Of a stretch of 64,000 nucleotides of DNA, positions 1 through 8,319 are shown one piece after another (positions within the stretch are counted from its first letter, which is position 1; each line of letters starts with the position of its first letter). Both the position numbers and the translations under genes were made by a program. The stretch is from the NCBI RefSeq assembly GCF_002289575.1, contig NZ_NTGA01000026.1, positions 1-64,000 of the forward strand, in the 5' to 3' direction. Under the pieces are notes generated by a model. The model searched no databases. It saw nothing but the letters and a program-made list of their open reading frames with translations, and was not told where the DNA came from. The stretch comes from Dietzia natronolimnaea (lineage in GTDB: Bacteria > Actinomycetota > Actinomycetes > Mycobacteriales > Mycobacteriaceae).

Positions 1-66
1 CCCCCGACGAACTAACGGAGACACCCACTAGTTCTGTGGAGTCTGGATGCCGAGGGCGAGAAACAG

Positions 67-486
67 ATGATCCTCATCGACGGCGTGATCGAAGCGAACA
101 CCGCCGACCGGGGGACCTTTGACGGCGAGTCGATGTGGTGGCCGGCGAATCCCGCTCCGCACGGGCTCGAGGTCGAGGGGGACGGCGTGTGGGAGCTCTC
201 GGTGGTGCCGGTGTCGTCGGCCCCGCCGCTGGCGAGCGGGGGACGAGGCACGCGGGTCTTCCTGTACGACGGGGAGGGCGGTGTGATCACGGGGAGCCGA
301 GCAGACACCTCTGTCGGGATGGCGGTCACTGAGTTCTCCCTGCCCCGCTCGGGCGGGACTCCGAAAAATGTGGTGACCACCCCCAGTGCCGATGCAGAGT
401 TCGGCCTCGATCTGGCTCCCGGGCCCTCGGTGCTCATCGTGTCGCACCGTGACGAGTGGACGATCAACCTCCCGGACGAGGGGTAG
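67..486 (+). CDS. Hypothetical protein (139 aa)
   Basis: I do not recognise a family. The product is soluble, acidic and has no signal peptide or membrane segment. It has a beta-rich look, with several Gly/Pro-rich turns (for example LASGGRGTRVFLYDGEGG) and ends in NLPDEG. The ATG at 67 is the first standard start after the in-frame TAA at 13–15. The codons between 37 and 66 also look coding, so the true N-terminus could be slightly longer with a rare CTG start, or the region could carry an indel. An 87-bp gap separates it from the downstream HerA-like ATPase on the same strand, so co-transcription is possible. Confidence 0.55.
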   Translation: MILIDGVIEANTADRGTFDGESMWWPANPAPHGLEVEGDGVWELSVVPVSSAPPLASGGRGTRVFLYDGEGGVITGSRADTSVGMAVTEFSLPRSGGTPKNVVTTPSADAEFGLDLAPGPSVLIVSHRDEWTINLPDEG

Positions 487-573
487 TACCGCACTGACCG
501 ATTTCGCGCCTGGGGGCGGAACGCCGGTGATTAGATGGGATCTCCTCCACCGGTGTGCACGCAAGGGGTGACG

Positions 574-1665
574 ATGACCGAGATCACGATCGGCAGCGCG
601 GTGGGCGCTCCGGAAGCCCCGGCCCGGTTGGACGCCCGTCGCTTCAACCGCCACACCTTCTGGTGCGGGCAGAGCGGCAGCGGGAAGACCTACGCGCTGG
701 GGGTGGTCCTGGAACAGCTCTTGCTGCACACCGAGCTCCCCATGGTCATCCTCGATCCCAACGCCGACTTCGTCAGGCTGCCCGAAGCCCGCGACGAGGC
801 CGGTGCGGCCGAGGTGGCCCGGCTCGCGGAGCTCGACATCAGGGTCTTGCGCTCCTCGGAGGGGTCGGGGGAACGGTTGCGCGCCCGGTACGTGGACCTG
901 TCCCCGGCGTCCAAGGCCGCCTTGTTGCAGCTCGATCCGATCGCGGACGCGGAGGAGTACAACGTCCTCCTGCGCACCAATGTCCGCGCGGAGGACTTCG
1001 ACTCGGTGGAGGCGCTCGCGACGCTCCGGGCCTCGTCCGACCCGGGGGAGGTCCAGCTGTCCTACCGGATGGAGAACCTCCAGGTGCTCGAGTGGGATCT
1101 GTGGTCCCGAGGCGCGGGTTCGGTCGTCGACGTGATCGGTCAACGGCCCCGCGCCACGGTGATGGATCTCGGCGGCTTCACCCACCCGGCCGAATCGAAG
1201 GTTGCGGCGTTGGCCCTCGTGGAGCACCTGTGGTCGAGGCGCGAGGATCGCGAGCCGATCCTCATCGTGATCGACGAGGCGCACAACGTGTGCCCGCCCG
1301 ATCCGCAGACCGACGTCGAGCGGGCGCTCACCCGTCAGCTGGTCCAGATCGCCGCGGAGGGCCGGAAGTTCGGGCTGTGGTTGCTGCTATCCACGCAGCG
1401 ACCGATTAAGATCCACCCCAACGTCCTCTCGCAGTGCGACAACCTGGGTCTGATGCGCGTCAACTCGCCCAGAGACCTCATGGAGCTGGCGGAGGTGTTC
1501 GGGTTCGCCGGCGAGGATCAGATACGGCGATCGGCCTCGTTCGCGCAGGGCCAGGCGCTCTTCGCCGGGGGTTTCGTCTCCGAGCCGACATACGTGCAGA
1601 TGGGCAGGCGGATCACCGAGGAGTCGGGTGGGGACGTCCGGGTCCCACTACGCGACGACGGGTGA
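574..1665 (+). CDS. HerA/FtsK-like ATP-binding protein
   Basis: A 363-aa P-loop ATPase of the HerA/DUF87 type (COG0433-like), the superfamily that includes DNA-translocating pumps. Visible motifs are Walker A GQSGSGKT with Lys at residue 38, Walker B ILIVIDEAH around residue 230, and a sensor-like LLLSTQRP about 40 residues later. These are the positions expected for HerA-type motors. The ATG at 574 is chosen over the in-frame ATG at 535 because AAGGGG lies 7 bp upstream and the extra residues look non-coding. No NurA nuclease partner or other defence gene is adjacent, so its role (DNA processing, conjugation remnant or other) cannot be read from context. Cytoplasmic; no membrane segment is seen. 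Confidence 0.8.
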   Translation: MTEITIGSAVGAPEAPARLDARRFNRHTFWCGQSGSGKTYALGVVLEQLLLHTELPMVILDPNADFVRLPEARDEAGAAEVARLAELDIRVLRSSEGSGERLRARYVDLSPASKAALLQLDPIADAEEYNVLLRTNVRAEDFDSVEALATLRASSDPGEVQLSYRMENLQVLEWDLWSRGAGSVVDVIGQRPRATVMDLGGFTHPAESKVAALALVEHLWSRREDREPILIVIDEAHNVCPPDPQTDVERALTRQLVQIAAEGRKFGLWLLLSTQRPIKIHPNVLSQCDNLGLMRVNSPRDLMELAEVFGFAGEDQIRRSASFAQGQALFAGGFVSEPTYVQMGRRITEESGGDVRVPLRDDG

Positions 1666-1700
1666 GGTGACGCTCTGTCCCGGATTCCGGTGCGCAGGCG

Positions 1701-2387
1701 TCACATCAGCGCCGCGAGTCGCTTCTTGCGCAGATTCTGGGTGACGATCCACTCGACGTCGCGGTCGTCCGTCGGGAGGTCACGGAAGGCGGCCAGGCCG
1801 GGTTCCGGATCGGCGGCCACGGCGATACTCCAGCAATAGCCCAGCGCCTGGCGGAGGTTCCGGGCTGCAGGGCTGGTCCGCAGAGCCGGCGGGAGCGCCA
1901 CGAGGTGGCGTGTACAGCGTCGGCACACGTCGACGGCGACGGCCGCCGCCGGGGCGGTGCGCAGCAGTCGCGGTTCGCAGATGGCGACGACGGCGACGCG
2001 CTGGACATACAGCTCGGGATCGTCGGCCCACCTCCGGACTATCCCCCTCACCACATCGGGGAAGTCGTCGCCCAGGAGCTGGAGACCGATGGCGACGCCC
2101 TCCCGCACCCGCCACCGGTCATCCGTCGCGAGCGCCCGGGCTCCGGCCTCGCACTCCGCGCTGCCCGCTCTCAGCCCGAGAGCCGCGGCCGCGCACATCG
2201 CGGGGTACTCGCCGCCGTCGGACATCATCGCCTCGATGGCGCGGCCGTCCGCGAGTCTCGCGGCGACGGTGAGCAACGAGAGGTCGGCGCGAGGTCCGGG
2301 GAGACCGGAGCGCGCCGACAGGTACGCCGGCCACAGCTCTGGTTCCATCGCCCGTAGTTCGGCGGACGCTGACTCGGCGGATCGCAT
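1701..2387 (-). CDS. HEAT-repeat-like helical protein
   Basis: A 228-aa predicted all-helical protein. The middle has recurring helical pairs (MCAAAALGLRAGS, WRVREGVAIGLQLLGDDF, LYVQRVAVVAIC) that look like HEAT or DNA-alkylation-repair (AlkD-like) repeats; I cannot tell which. The ATG at 2387 is preferred to the longer frame because TACCGT, a TANNNT -10 element, ends 6 nt upstream and no Shine-Dalgarno is present, so the mRNA may be leaderless. It converges with the HerA-like gene, 35 bp away. No partner suggests a substrate. Repeat architecture is inferred by eye. Confidence 0.65.
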   Translation of the reverse strand: MRSAESASAELRAMEPELWPAYLSARSGLPGPRADLSLLTVAARLADGRAIEAMMSDGGEYPAMCAAAALGLRAGSAECEAGARALATDDRWRVREGVAIGLQLLGDDFPDVVRGIVRRWADDPELYVQRVAVVAICEPRLLRTAPAAAVAVDVCRRCTRHLVALPPALRTSPAARNLRQALGYCWSIAVAADPEPGLAAFRDLPTDDRDVEWIVTQNLRKKRLAALM

Positions 2388-2440
2388 TGGCCGACGGTAC
2401 TCCCTGACCAGGAAACCCCGGGGGAGTACGGCGACGCTTC

Positions 2441-3508
2441 TCACCCGCTGACGGCCCCGGTGATCGACCTCTGCCACCGGTCGCGACACCGCCCCGGCCG
2501 GGTGGCGACCGCACCGTGCGCGTGCCCGCGGTGACGGTGCGTGGCGAGCAGGTGGGTCAGAGCGGTGAGGTGCGGGAACTCCACCATCATGCCGATCACG
2601 ATCGCGGCCGCGATGGCGGGGTGATCAGGCAGCGCGATCGTGGTGACCGCCAACATGAGCGGGGCGTTGCGGGCGGAGGTGGTCATGGTGAGCAGTGCGT
2701 GCTCGGGGTGGCTGAGGCCGAATCCCCGGGCGATCGCCTCGCCCACGACGTAGACGACGACGAAGAAGAGGAACACCACGAGGAGCACCCGGCCGAACGC
2801 GGAGGGGTCGGACAGGATCGTGCCCACGTTCGCGGCGAACAGGCACACGATCAGGGCGGCGAGGATGACGGGCACCGCACCGTCGGCGGCATCGACGACC
2901 CGACCGCGTGTGGAGCGTGGAGCGACCAGGCGTAGAGCCCCTCGCAGGGCGACCGCGAGCACGGCCGGCATCACGAACCAGATGATCAGCGCCGGGCCGG
3001 CGGCCGACACGGTGTTCACGACCTGGTGTCCGGCGAACACCCCCAGCCACACCGGGTAGAGCGCCAACTGCAGGACGAGCTGGACGGGGATGAGCGCCGA
3101 CCCGGCCGCGGTGTCTCCTCCGGCCATGCGGGTGAACCCCAGAAACCAGTCGGTACAGGGGGCCAGGCAGTAGATCAGTATCCCCACACGCAGGGCGTCG
3201 TCCGGGATCAGCACCGAGGTCAGCGCGAACGCGACCACCGGGATGAGCAGGAAGTTCATGGCGACGGCCAGGAACGCGATCCGGGGCACCCGGCGTCGAT
3301 CCAGCAGGCCGCCCGAGGGAAGGGTGAAGAAGATGACAGCCACCAGCAGCATGACCAGGTGGTCCACGGCTCCCCCCAGCCGGTCCGCGATGCCCGGCCA
3401 CCACGTCCCGGTCGCGCCACCGGCGATGATCGCGGCGAGGAAGAGTCCCGTGGCGGCGAGTGGCCGAGGCGACGCCCGATGCTCCGGAACGGAGCTCAGC
3501 ACGCGCAT
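2441..3508 (-). CDS. ACR3/bile-acid-symporter-family transporter
   Basis: A 355-aa integral membrane protein with about ten hydrophobic segments. The central CLAPCTDWFLGFTR followed by GGD resembles the ACR3 arsenite-permease signature, where a Cys in the APCT motif is functional. SARNAPLMLAVT near the C-terminus is typical of the BASS/ACR3 fold. The tail is His-rich (HRHRGHAH), which could bind metal. The ATG at 3508 has GGAG just upstream and overlaps the end of the preceding oxidoreductase gene by 13 bp, so the two are very likely one operon. The family exports arsenite or takes up organic anions. The Zur/Fur-like box upstream of the operon argues for a metal-linked substrate rather than a classic ArsR-controlled arsenic pump; this is inference. 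Confidence 0.8.
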   Translation of the reverse strand: MRVLSSVPEHRASPRPLAATGLFLAAIIAGGATGTWWPGIADRLGGAVDHLVMLLVAVIFFTLPSGGLLDRRRVPRIAFLAVAMNFLLIPVVAFALTSVLIPDDALRVGILIYCLAPCTDWFLGFTRMAGGDTAAGSALIPVQLVLQLALYPVWLGVFAGHQVVNTVSAAGPALIIWFVMPAVLAVALRGALRLVAPRSTRGRVVDAADGAVPVILAALIVCLFAANVGTILSDPSAFGRVLLVVFLFFVVVYVVGEAIARGFGLSHPEHALLTMTTSARNAPLMLAVTTIALPDHPAIAAAIVIGMMVEFPHLTALTHLLATHRHRGHAHGAVATRPGRCRDRWQRSITGAVSG

Positions 3509-4614
3509 TCCACTCCGCAGCACGACAGATCATCGGTGAGCATGCCGGCGGCCCGCCACGCCTCGAGGGCGGCGACGTCCTTACCCGCCCGGTCGCCGAT
3601 GACCCGGGCGACATGGGCGAAGCGCTGCCGGAACTTGTAGACGAAGCAGAACTTCATCCCGCCGTGCCGGATGGTGGCCCCGGACAGGAACAACCCGGGG
3701 GTGAGGGTGGACTGGTCGTCCTCGTCGAGTTCGGGCCAGCCGTCCCCGCGGGACGCGAAGAGGTGCTCCACCGGGCCGAGCCCCGGTCCGAAGCCGGTCG
3801 CCGCGATCGGGCGACTCCCGCTGGTCACCGTGCGGCCATCGCCCAGCCGGGTCGAATAGCCGTCCGAGGTCGGGGAGACGGCGACGGCGTGCGAGGCGAC
3901 CAGGGTGAGCTTCCCGGTCGACAGTGCGGCGACCAGGCGCATCCGGGAGCGCGGAGCGAGCCGGAACGACGGGTCGGAACCCGACCCTGCATCCCACGGC
4001 GACTGTTCGTCGACGATGGTCACCCGGGAGCCCCGGCGGACGTGGTGGCAGGCGATGTCGATGCCCGACTCGTATCCGCCGATCACCACGACGTCACCCG
4101 GGCGTGACTCCCAGGCGGCGGCCCCGCTGCTGTGATCGAGCAGCGGGTGGCCGGCGATCCGCGGAGCCACGGGGTCGCCGAACTCGCCACCGGCCCACAC
4201 CAGTGACCGCGCCAGGACCGGACCGCGCGAGCACCGCACCTCGAAGCCGCCGTCTCGAGGTGTCACGGAGGTGACCTCGGTCCCCTCGAGCAGGGGAAGG
4301 GCGAAGTGCGTGGCGACACCGCGCAGGTATGTCGCGTACTGGCGCCCTGTGGGGTAGTCGACCCCGAGACTGAACGCGGGAGAGGTCTCCGGGTGCACGG
4401 AGTTGAGGTCCGTGGCCCCGAAACCGTTCCCGGTGAAGGAGGGGGTGAGGAAGGTCTGCTCGGCCGGCCAGTCCAGGAAGGTCTGCCCGATCGCGCCCCG
4501 GTCGACGACGCCGAAGACGAGGTCGTCGACCGCGGCGAGTGCGAGTGCGGTGCCGATCCCGGCGGGGCCTGCGCCGATGACGAGGGCATCGAGCATCGGG
4601 GGTTCTGAGGTCAC
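3496..4614 (-). CDS. FAD/NAD(P)-dependent oxidoreductase with Cys-rich tail
   Basis: A 372-aa flavoprotein of the class B flavin monooxygenase / thioredoxin-reductase-like group. An N-terminal FAD Rossmann motif GAGPAGIG is near residue 15 and a second nucleotide-binding motif (VVIGGYESGIDIA) is near residue 180. ATGFGPGLG is the usual third FAD/NADPH-linking stretch. The extreme C-terminus is CCGVECAC, four cysteines in eight residues, which looks like a metal-binding or redox tail. The GTG at 4614 is chosen because AGGAAAGGG precedes it; a Zur-like palindrome lies 95 bp upstream. It overlaps the ACR3-like transporter gene downstream. It could be related to ArsO-type monooxygenases or to zinc-regulated flavin oxidoreductases of corynebacteria; the substrate is unknown. 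Confidence 0.8.
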   Translation of the reverse strand: MTSEPPMLDALVIGAGPAGIGTALALAAVDDLVFGVVDRGAIGQTFLDWPAEQTFLTPSFTGNGFGATDLNSVHPETSPAFSLGVDYPTGRQYATYLRGVATHFALPLLEGTEVTSVTPRDGGFEVRCSRGPVLARSLVWAGGEFGDPVAPRIAGHPLLDHSSGAAAWESRPGDVVVIGGYESGIDIACHHVRRGSRVTIVDEQSPWDAGSGSDPSFRLAPRSRMRLVAALSTGKLTLVASHAVAVSPTSDGYSTRLGDGRTVTSGSRPIAATGFGPGLGPVEHLFASRGDGWPELDEDDQSTLTPGLFLSGATIRHGGMKFCFVYKFRQRFAHVARVIGDRAGKDVAALEAWRAAGMLTDDLSCCGVECAC

Positions 4615-4708
4615 GGCAGTCCCTTTCCTGCGGCACACAGCTGTGCGGCCCGCGGCGGGCGGGCCCGCGACCGGCGATCGGACGACGCCGATCACCCGCC
4701 TCCGCGGC

Positions 4709-4731
4709 TTATTGGTAATCGTTGTCAATAA
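4709..4731. promoter_or_regulatory. Zur/Fur-like operator
   Basis: A 23-bp near-palindrome with perfect six-base arms TTATTG and CAATAA and core GTAATCGTTGT. It is AT-rich in an otherwise GC-rich region. The form resembles actinobacterial Zur boxes (TNATTGNNAATCNTTNNCAATNA). It sits 95 bp upstream of the GTG of the flavin oxidoreductase and downstream of the TetR gene stop, so it should control the leftward oxidoreductase–transporter operon. No zur gene is in the window; assignment is by pattern only. Confidence 0.6.
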
Positions 4732-4792
4732 GCCTACACCCAGGGGTCCTGCGGCCCGGAGTCCGTCGACCGGGGCCGATGCCGTCGCCGCG

Positions 4793-5377
4793 TCAGGCGT
4801 GGTTGTCGAGGAGGTGTGCGGCGGTGTCGATGCACTGCAGTGCGGCCTCGTTGTCGACGCGGGTGAGCGCGAAGGCCGCGACGATCATGGCGGTGCAGGC
4901 GTCTGCGAGCCGGGCGTTGGCCTCCGGCGCGTGCGTGGGGCGGTGGGCGACGACGCCGCGCCCGATGGCCGAGCGCAGCTCCTGTCGATACGCGGCGACG
5001 ACCTCGCGCACCGCCGAGTCCCGCGCTATCGGCGCGTTCGCCGAATTGATGAGAAGGCACCCGTTCGCGGACGCAGGGGAGCTCTCGTCGAGGAACGCGT
5101 GTCGCAGCCTGGCGAGGTACTCGACGATCGCGTCGGGGGCGACAGGGGTCGCGGTGAGCGGCCGGAGTAGTGGACGGACGACCTCGTCGAGGTAGCTGTC
5201 GACCGCCGCGTCGAAGAGGCCGCGCTTGCTGCCGAAGGCGTTGTAGATACTCGACCGGTTGAGGCCGGTGGCGCTCTCGAGGGCGGGGATCGCCGCGTCC
5301 TCGTAGCCAGACTCCCAGAAGACCTCGCGAGCGCAGCGCACGGCGGCGTCGGTGTCGAATCCCTGCGTACGACCCAT
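4793..5377 (-). CDS. TetR-family transcriptional regulator
   Basis: A 194-aa repressor. The N-terminal helix-turn-helix is clear (AAIPALESATGLNRSSIYNAFGSKRGLFDAAV, residues about 27–58), followed by a variable ligand-binding domain with several Cys and Ala-rich helices. The ATG has AAAGGAGG upstream. It is divergent from the DUF1304 membrane protein and CurA-type reductase genes; the 93-bp gap between them holds two similar imperfect palindromes, so the likely role is repression of that pair and of itself. Many TetR proteins paired with quinone/enone reductases sense electrophiles; that is a family analogy, not something seen here. Confidence 0.85.
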   Translation of the reverse strand: MGRTQGFDTDAAVRCAREVFWESGYEDAAIPALESATGLNRSSIYNAFGSKRGLFDAAVDSYLDEVVRPLLRPLTATPVAPDAIVEYLARLRHAFLDESSPASANGCLLINSANAPIARDSAVREVVAAYRQELRSAIGRGVVAHRPTHAPEANARLADACTAMIVAAFALTRVDNEAALQCIDTAAHLLDNHA

Positions 5378-5393
5378 GGTCGGCCTCCTTTTG

Positions 5394-5433
5394 TGAAACG
5401 TCCGGTCTAGTATATATTGAAACGATCAGTTCA
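5394..5433. promoter_or_regulatory. Paired TetR-type operators in a divergent promoter
   Basis: Two copies of a GAAACG…GT(T/C)(C/T) element: TGAAACGTCCGGTCTA at 5394–5409 and TGAAACGATCAGTTCA at 5418–5433, start-to-start distance 24 bp. Each is a loose inverted repeat. Between and overlapping them is TATATT (5413–5418), a good -10 for the rightward DUF1304 gene. The layout fits two TetR dimers covering a divergent promoter. Confidence 0.5.
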
Positions 5434-5470
5434 GAACCTATCCGCCCCCTCGATCCGACAAGGTCACACC

Positions 5471-5851
5471 ATGCTCATCGTCTCCCTGGTCCTCGCCGCC
5501 CTCGCGGCGCTGATCCACGTCGTCATCTTCGCGCTCGAATCACTCATGTGGACGAGCGCACGTGCCCGCCGGATCTTCGGCACGAGCCTCGACGAGGCGC
5601 GCGCCACCCAGCAGCTCGCCTTCAACCAGGGGTTCTACAACCTCTTCCTCGCGATCGTCACGGCTGCCGGCATCGCGTTCGTCCTGGCCGGCCCGCTTCC
5701 CGTGGGTGCCGCGCTGCTGTTCGCGGGTGCCGGTTCCATGGCGGCGGCGGCCCTCGTCCTGTTCCTCTCCGCGCCCGACAAGCGGGGGGCGGCCCTCAAG
5801 CAGGGCGTGCTCCCGCTGCTCTCGGTGCTCGCGCTCGCGATCGCTCTCTAG
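5471..5851 (+). CDS. DUF1304 family membrane protein
   Basis: A 126-aa membrane protein with about four hydrophobic segments (LIVSLVLAALAALIHVVIFALE; FYNLFLAIVTAAGIAFVLAG; ALLFAGAGSMAAAALVLFL; VLPLLSVLALAIAL). The N-terminal FALESLMW, the middle NQGFYNLFLA and the C-terminal KQGVLPLLS are hallmarks of DUF1304. The ATG at 5471 is the natural start; the upstream in-frame TTG would add 18 non-hydrophobic residues lying inside the promoter. The function of DUF1304 is unknown. It is 60 bp from the downstream reductase and shares the TetR-controlled promoter. Confidence 0.85.
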   Translation: MLIVSLVLAALAALIHVVIFALESLMWTSARARRIFGTSLDEARATQQLAFNQGFYNLFLAIVTAAGIAFVLAGPLPVGAALLFAGAGSMAAAALVLFLSAPDKRGAALKQGVLPLLSVLALAIAL

Positions 5852-5911
5852 CGGCCCGCTCCGTCACCCCGTTCCCCACCACCCATCCCGACCACACCCG
5901 GAGGTAGAACC

Positions 5912-6949
5912 ATGACCGACGTCACCAGCACCGTCACCAGTACCCATATCCAGCTCGCCGCACGCCCCTCGGGGTGGCCGACCCACGAGGACTTCCGCAC
6001 CACCACCGTCAGCTACGGACCACTCGAACCCGGTCAGGTCCGGGTCTCGAACCTCTACGTCTCCGTCGACCCCTACATGCGGGGCCGGATGAACGACGTG
6101 CGCAGCTACACCGCCCCTTACGCCGTCGGCGCGACCATCACCGGCGGCGCGGTCGGCCGCGTCACCGCATCCACCGACGACTCCGTCCCCGTCGGGAGCG
6201 TCGTGTCGCACCAGCACGGGTGGTCGGACATCGTTCAGGCCGACGCGTCGACCTTCACCGTCGTGCCCGAGCTCGACGGAGCACCGCTCTCCCTGTACCT
6301 CGGCATCCTCGGCATGACCGGGTTGACCGGTTACGTGGGGCTCACCGCGATCGCCGGCCTGACGCCGGGCGACACGGTCTTCATCTCCGGTGCCGCAGGC
6401 GCGGTCGGGACCGCGGCGGGGCAGATCGCCCGGCTCCTGGGCGCCGGTCGCGTCATCGGATCGGCGGGATCTCCCGAGAAGGTGCGTCTGCTCACCGAGA
6501 AGTACGGCTTCGACGCGGCGCTCGACTACAAGGACGCGCCCGTACGCGACCAACTCGGCGCACTGGTGCCGGAGGGCGTCGACGTGTACTTCGACAACGT
6601 CGGAGGCGACCACCTCGAGGCGGCACTCGATGTGATGAACGACGGTGGGCGACTGGCCCTGTGCGGGGCGATTTCGGGGTACAACGACAAGGGTCGGACA
6701 CCCGGCCCGGACAACCTGGCCAACATCATCGTCCGTGGACTGACACTCACGGGCTTCACGCTCGGCGGTCACCTCCACCTGGGCGCCGAGTTCGCCGAGC
6801 GGATGACGACGTGGTTCGCCGCGGGGGAGATCGCCTACGACGAGACCGTCGTCGACGGCATCGAGAACACCGTCGACGCGTTCCTCGGCATGATGCGCGG
6901 CGCCAACACCGGGAAGATGGTCGTACGGATCGCGCCCGAGCGGCGGTAA
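5912..6949 (+). CDS. NADP-dependent oxidoreductase (CurA/MDR type)
   Basis: A 345-aa zinc-independent medium-chain reductase. VSVDPYMRGRMND near residue 50 and the nucleotide motif ISGAAGAVGTAAGQIARLLGA around residue 160 are diagnostic of the double-bond reductase group (curcumin reductase CurA, leukotriene B4 dehydrogenase-like). VYFDNVGGDHLEAAL and LCGAISGYND are also conserved in that group. It reduces alpha,beta-unsaturated carbonyls using NADPH in the cytoplasm. GGAGG lies 7 bp before the ATG. It is probably co-transcribed with the DUF1304 gene and controlled by the divergent TetR regulator, consistent with an electrophile-detoxifying unit. Confidence 0.88.
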   Translation: MTDVTSTVTSTHIQLAARPSGWPTHEDFRTTTVSYGPLEPGQVRVSNLYVSVDPYMRGRMNDVRSYTAPYAVGATITGGAVGRVTASTDDSVPVGSVVSHQHGWSDIVQADASTFTVVPELDGAPLSLYLGILGMTGLTGYVGLTAIAGLTPGDTVFISGAAGAVGTAAGQIARLLGAGRVIGSAGSPEKVRLLTEKYGFDAALDYKDAPVRDQLGALVPEGVDVYFDNVGGDHLEAALDVMNDGGRLALCGAISGYNDKGRTPGPDNLANIIVRGLTLTGFTLGGHLHLGAEFAERMTTWFAAGEIAYDETVVDGIENTVDAFLGMMRGANTGKMVVRIAPERR

Positions 6950-7081
6950 CACCCCACACGTGGCACGCCGACGGATCCGCGCTCGGGTCGAGCGGGACGG
7001 CATGGGATCCCCGGAGGGGGCATCATGGCAGCATGAAGTCCATCGGCGGTGACCGTCGGAGCGGGGGAGAGGTGCTCGGGT

Positions 7082-8230
7082 ATGACCAGTCACGATCAGG
7101 ACGGTGACGGCGAGGACGCCCGTGCCCGCCTGATCCGCCACGTCGACGACCTGTGCGCGGGCACGGCCTCCTCGGGACCCGGAGAACTCTCCGATCGGGC
7201 GGCCCTGTTGGTGGCCTGTGGCCTCGTCGAACCACGCATCGTCAGCGTGGTGCTCGCGAGACTCCATCGGAATCTCCCCTTCCCCACCGTCGGCGGCTTC
7301 CACCAGCTGCGAGTGATCGAGGAACAACGTCACGACCTCAGGCGTCTGCTGGGCACCCCGTTGCCGTCGGTCCTGAGGGTGGCGTTGCGCACCCGACTGG
7401 CCGACCTCGACCGGAGGTACGTCTCGCTACGCACCGGGTTCACCCGGGGCGCAGGTGTGTTCGCGTATCGGATCAAGGACATCCGCGCAGACCGCAAGCG
7501 CGGGGTCCACCTGGACCCGGAGGACCGGGGTCGACTCTTCGACGCCCTCGCCTCCACGCCGACGAGGGCACCGGTGCCGATGGTGCCCAGGACGATGGTC
7601 GAGTTGGGCACGGCCGCGGCCGCCTACGGGCAGCGCGAGATGGGGCGGGTGGTCCTGCCGCACCGCGTCCAGGCAGTGGTGGAGTCGTTGCCTTCGCTCC
7701 CACGGATCCGGGCGGACAACCGCCGACTCCCCGAGATGTACACCGCGTTGCTCATGGAGGTCGGCGGTCTGTACGACCGACTCATCCGGGCCTACGTCCG
7801 CGGCGGGCGGTCGGTGGAGGAGATCCGGTTGCAGTTCGACGCGGAGACCGAGGTGGTGGGGCTCGCCGGAGACCTCTGCCGGCTGCGGGAGACGGCGGCG
7901 ACGCCGGGTGTCCCGCCCGCGCGTGACGGGTTCACCACCCTGACCGGTATGGGTGCGGCGATCGACGAGGTCTGGGCCGAGGTGGTCGAGCGGGCGGTCG
8001 CGTTCCGCGAACTGGTGGAGTCGGTGGAGACCCGCGCCGACGCCGCGGTGTCGGAGGCCGCGCGGCTCGACGACATCGCCCGCGAGCACGGTGTGAGGCC
8101 TCCGTCGACCGTGCACGCGCCCAGTCCCGCCGACCTCACGGCCGAGCACCTGGCCGCACGCGCCGGTGACCGGATGCTCTCCACCGAGGCCATGCGCAGG
8201 CTGCGCGGACAGATCGACCCTGAGCGCTGA
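7082..8230 (+). CDS. Unrecognised helical protein (382 aa)
   Basis: I recognise no family. The protein is cytoplasmic, charged and predicted mostly alpha-helical, with many Arg/Glu pairs. A C-terminal stretch ([27 protein letters not shown]) could form a coiled coil. No catalytic motif or membrane segment is visible. The ATG at 7082 is preferred over the upstream in-frame start at 7049 since GGGAGAGG precedes it. It lies 89 bp upstream of secA2 on the same strand, so a link to SecA2 export is conceivable but unsupported. Confidence 0.7.
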   Translation: MTSHDQDGDGEDARARLIRHVDDLCAGTASSGPGELSDRAALLVACGLVEPRIVSVVLARLHRNLPFPTVGGFHQLRVIEEQRHDLRRLLGTPLPSVLRVALRTRLADLDRRYVSLRTGFTRGAGVFAYRIKDIRADRKRGVHLDPEDRGRLFDALASTPTRAPVPMVPRTMVELGTAAAAYGQREMGRVVLPHRVQAVVESLPSLPRIRADNRRLPEMYTALLMEVGGLYDRLIRAYVRGGRSVEEIRLQFDAETEVVGLAGDLCRLRETAATPGVPPARDGFTTLTGMGAAIDEVWAEVVERAVAFRELVESVETRADAAVSEAARLDDIAREHGVRPPSTVHAPSPADLTAEHLAARAGDRMLSTEAMRRLRGQIDPER

Positions 8231-8319
8231 CGCGGAGACCAGCGGGGTGCGCCGCCGACCCCGTCAGCCCCTGCGTACGGTGGCATCAACTGTTCTGTAG
8301 ACCGGGAAGGACTCCACGC

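Noticed and set aside
3496-4614. Arsenic-resistance operon reading (ArsO/ACR3)
   Set aside because: No ArsR, arsC or ArsR-type operator is seen; the box resembles Zur. Kept only as an alternative.
5864-7333. 489-aa minus-strand ORF
   Set aside because: Antisense to the CurA-type reductase; no recognisable family or RBS.
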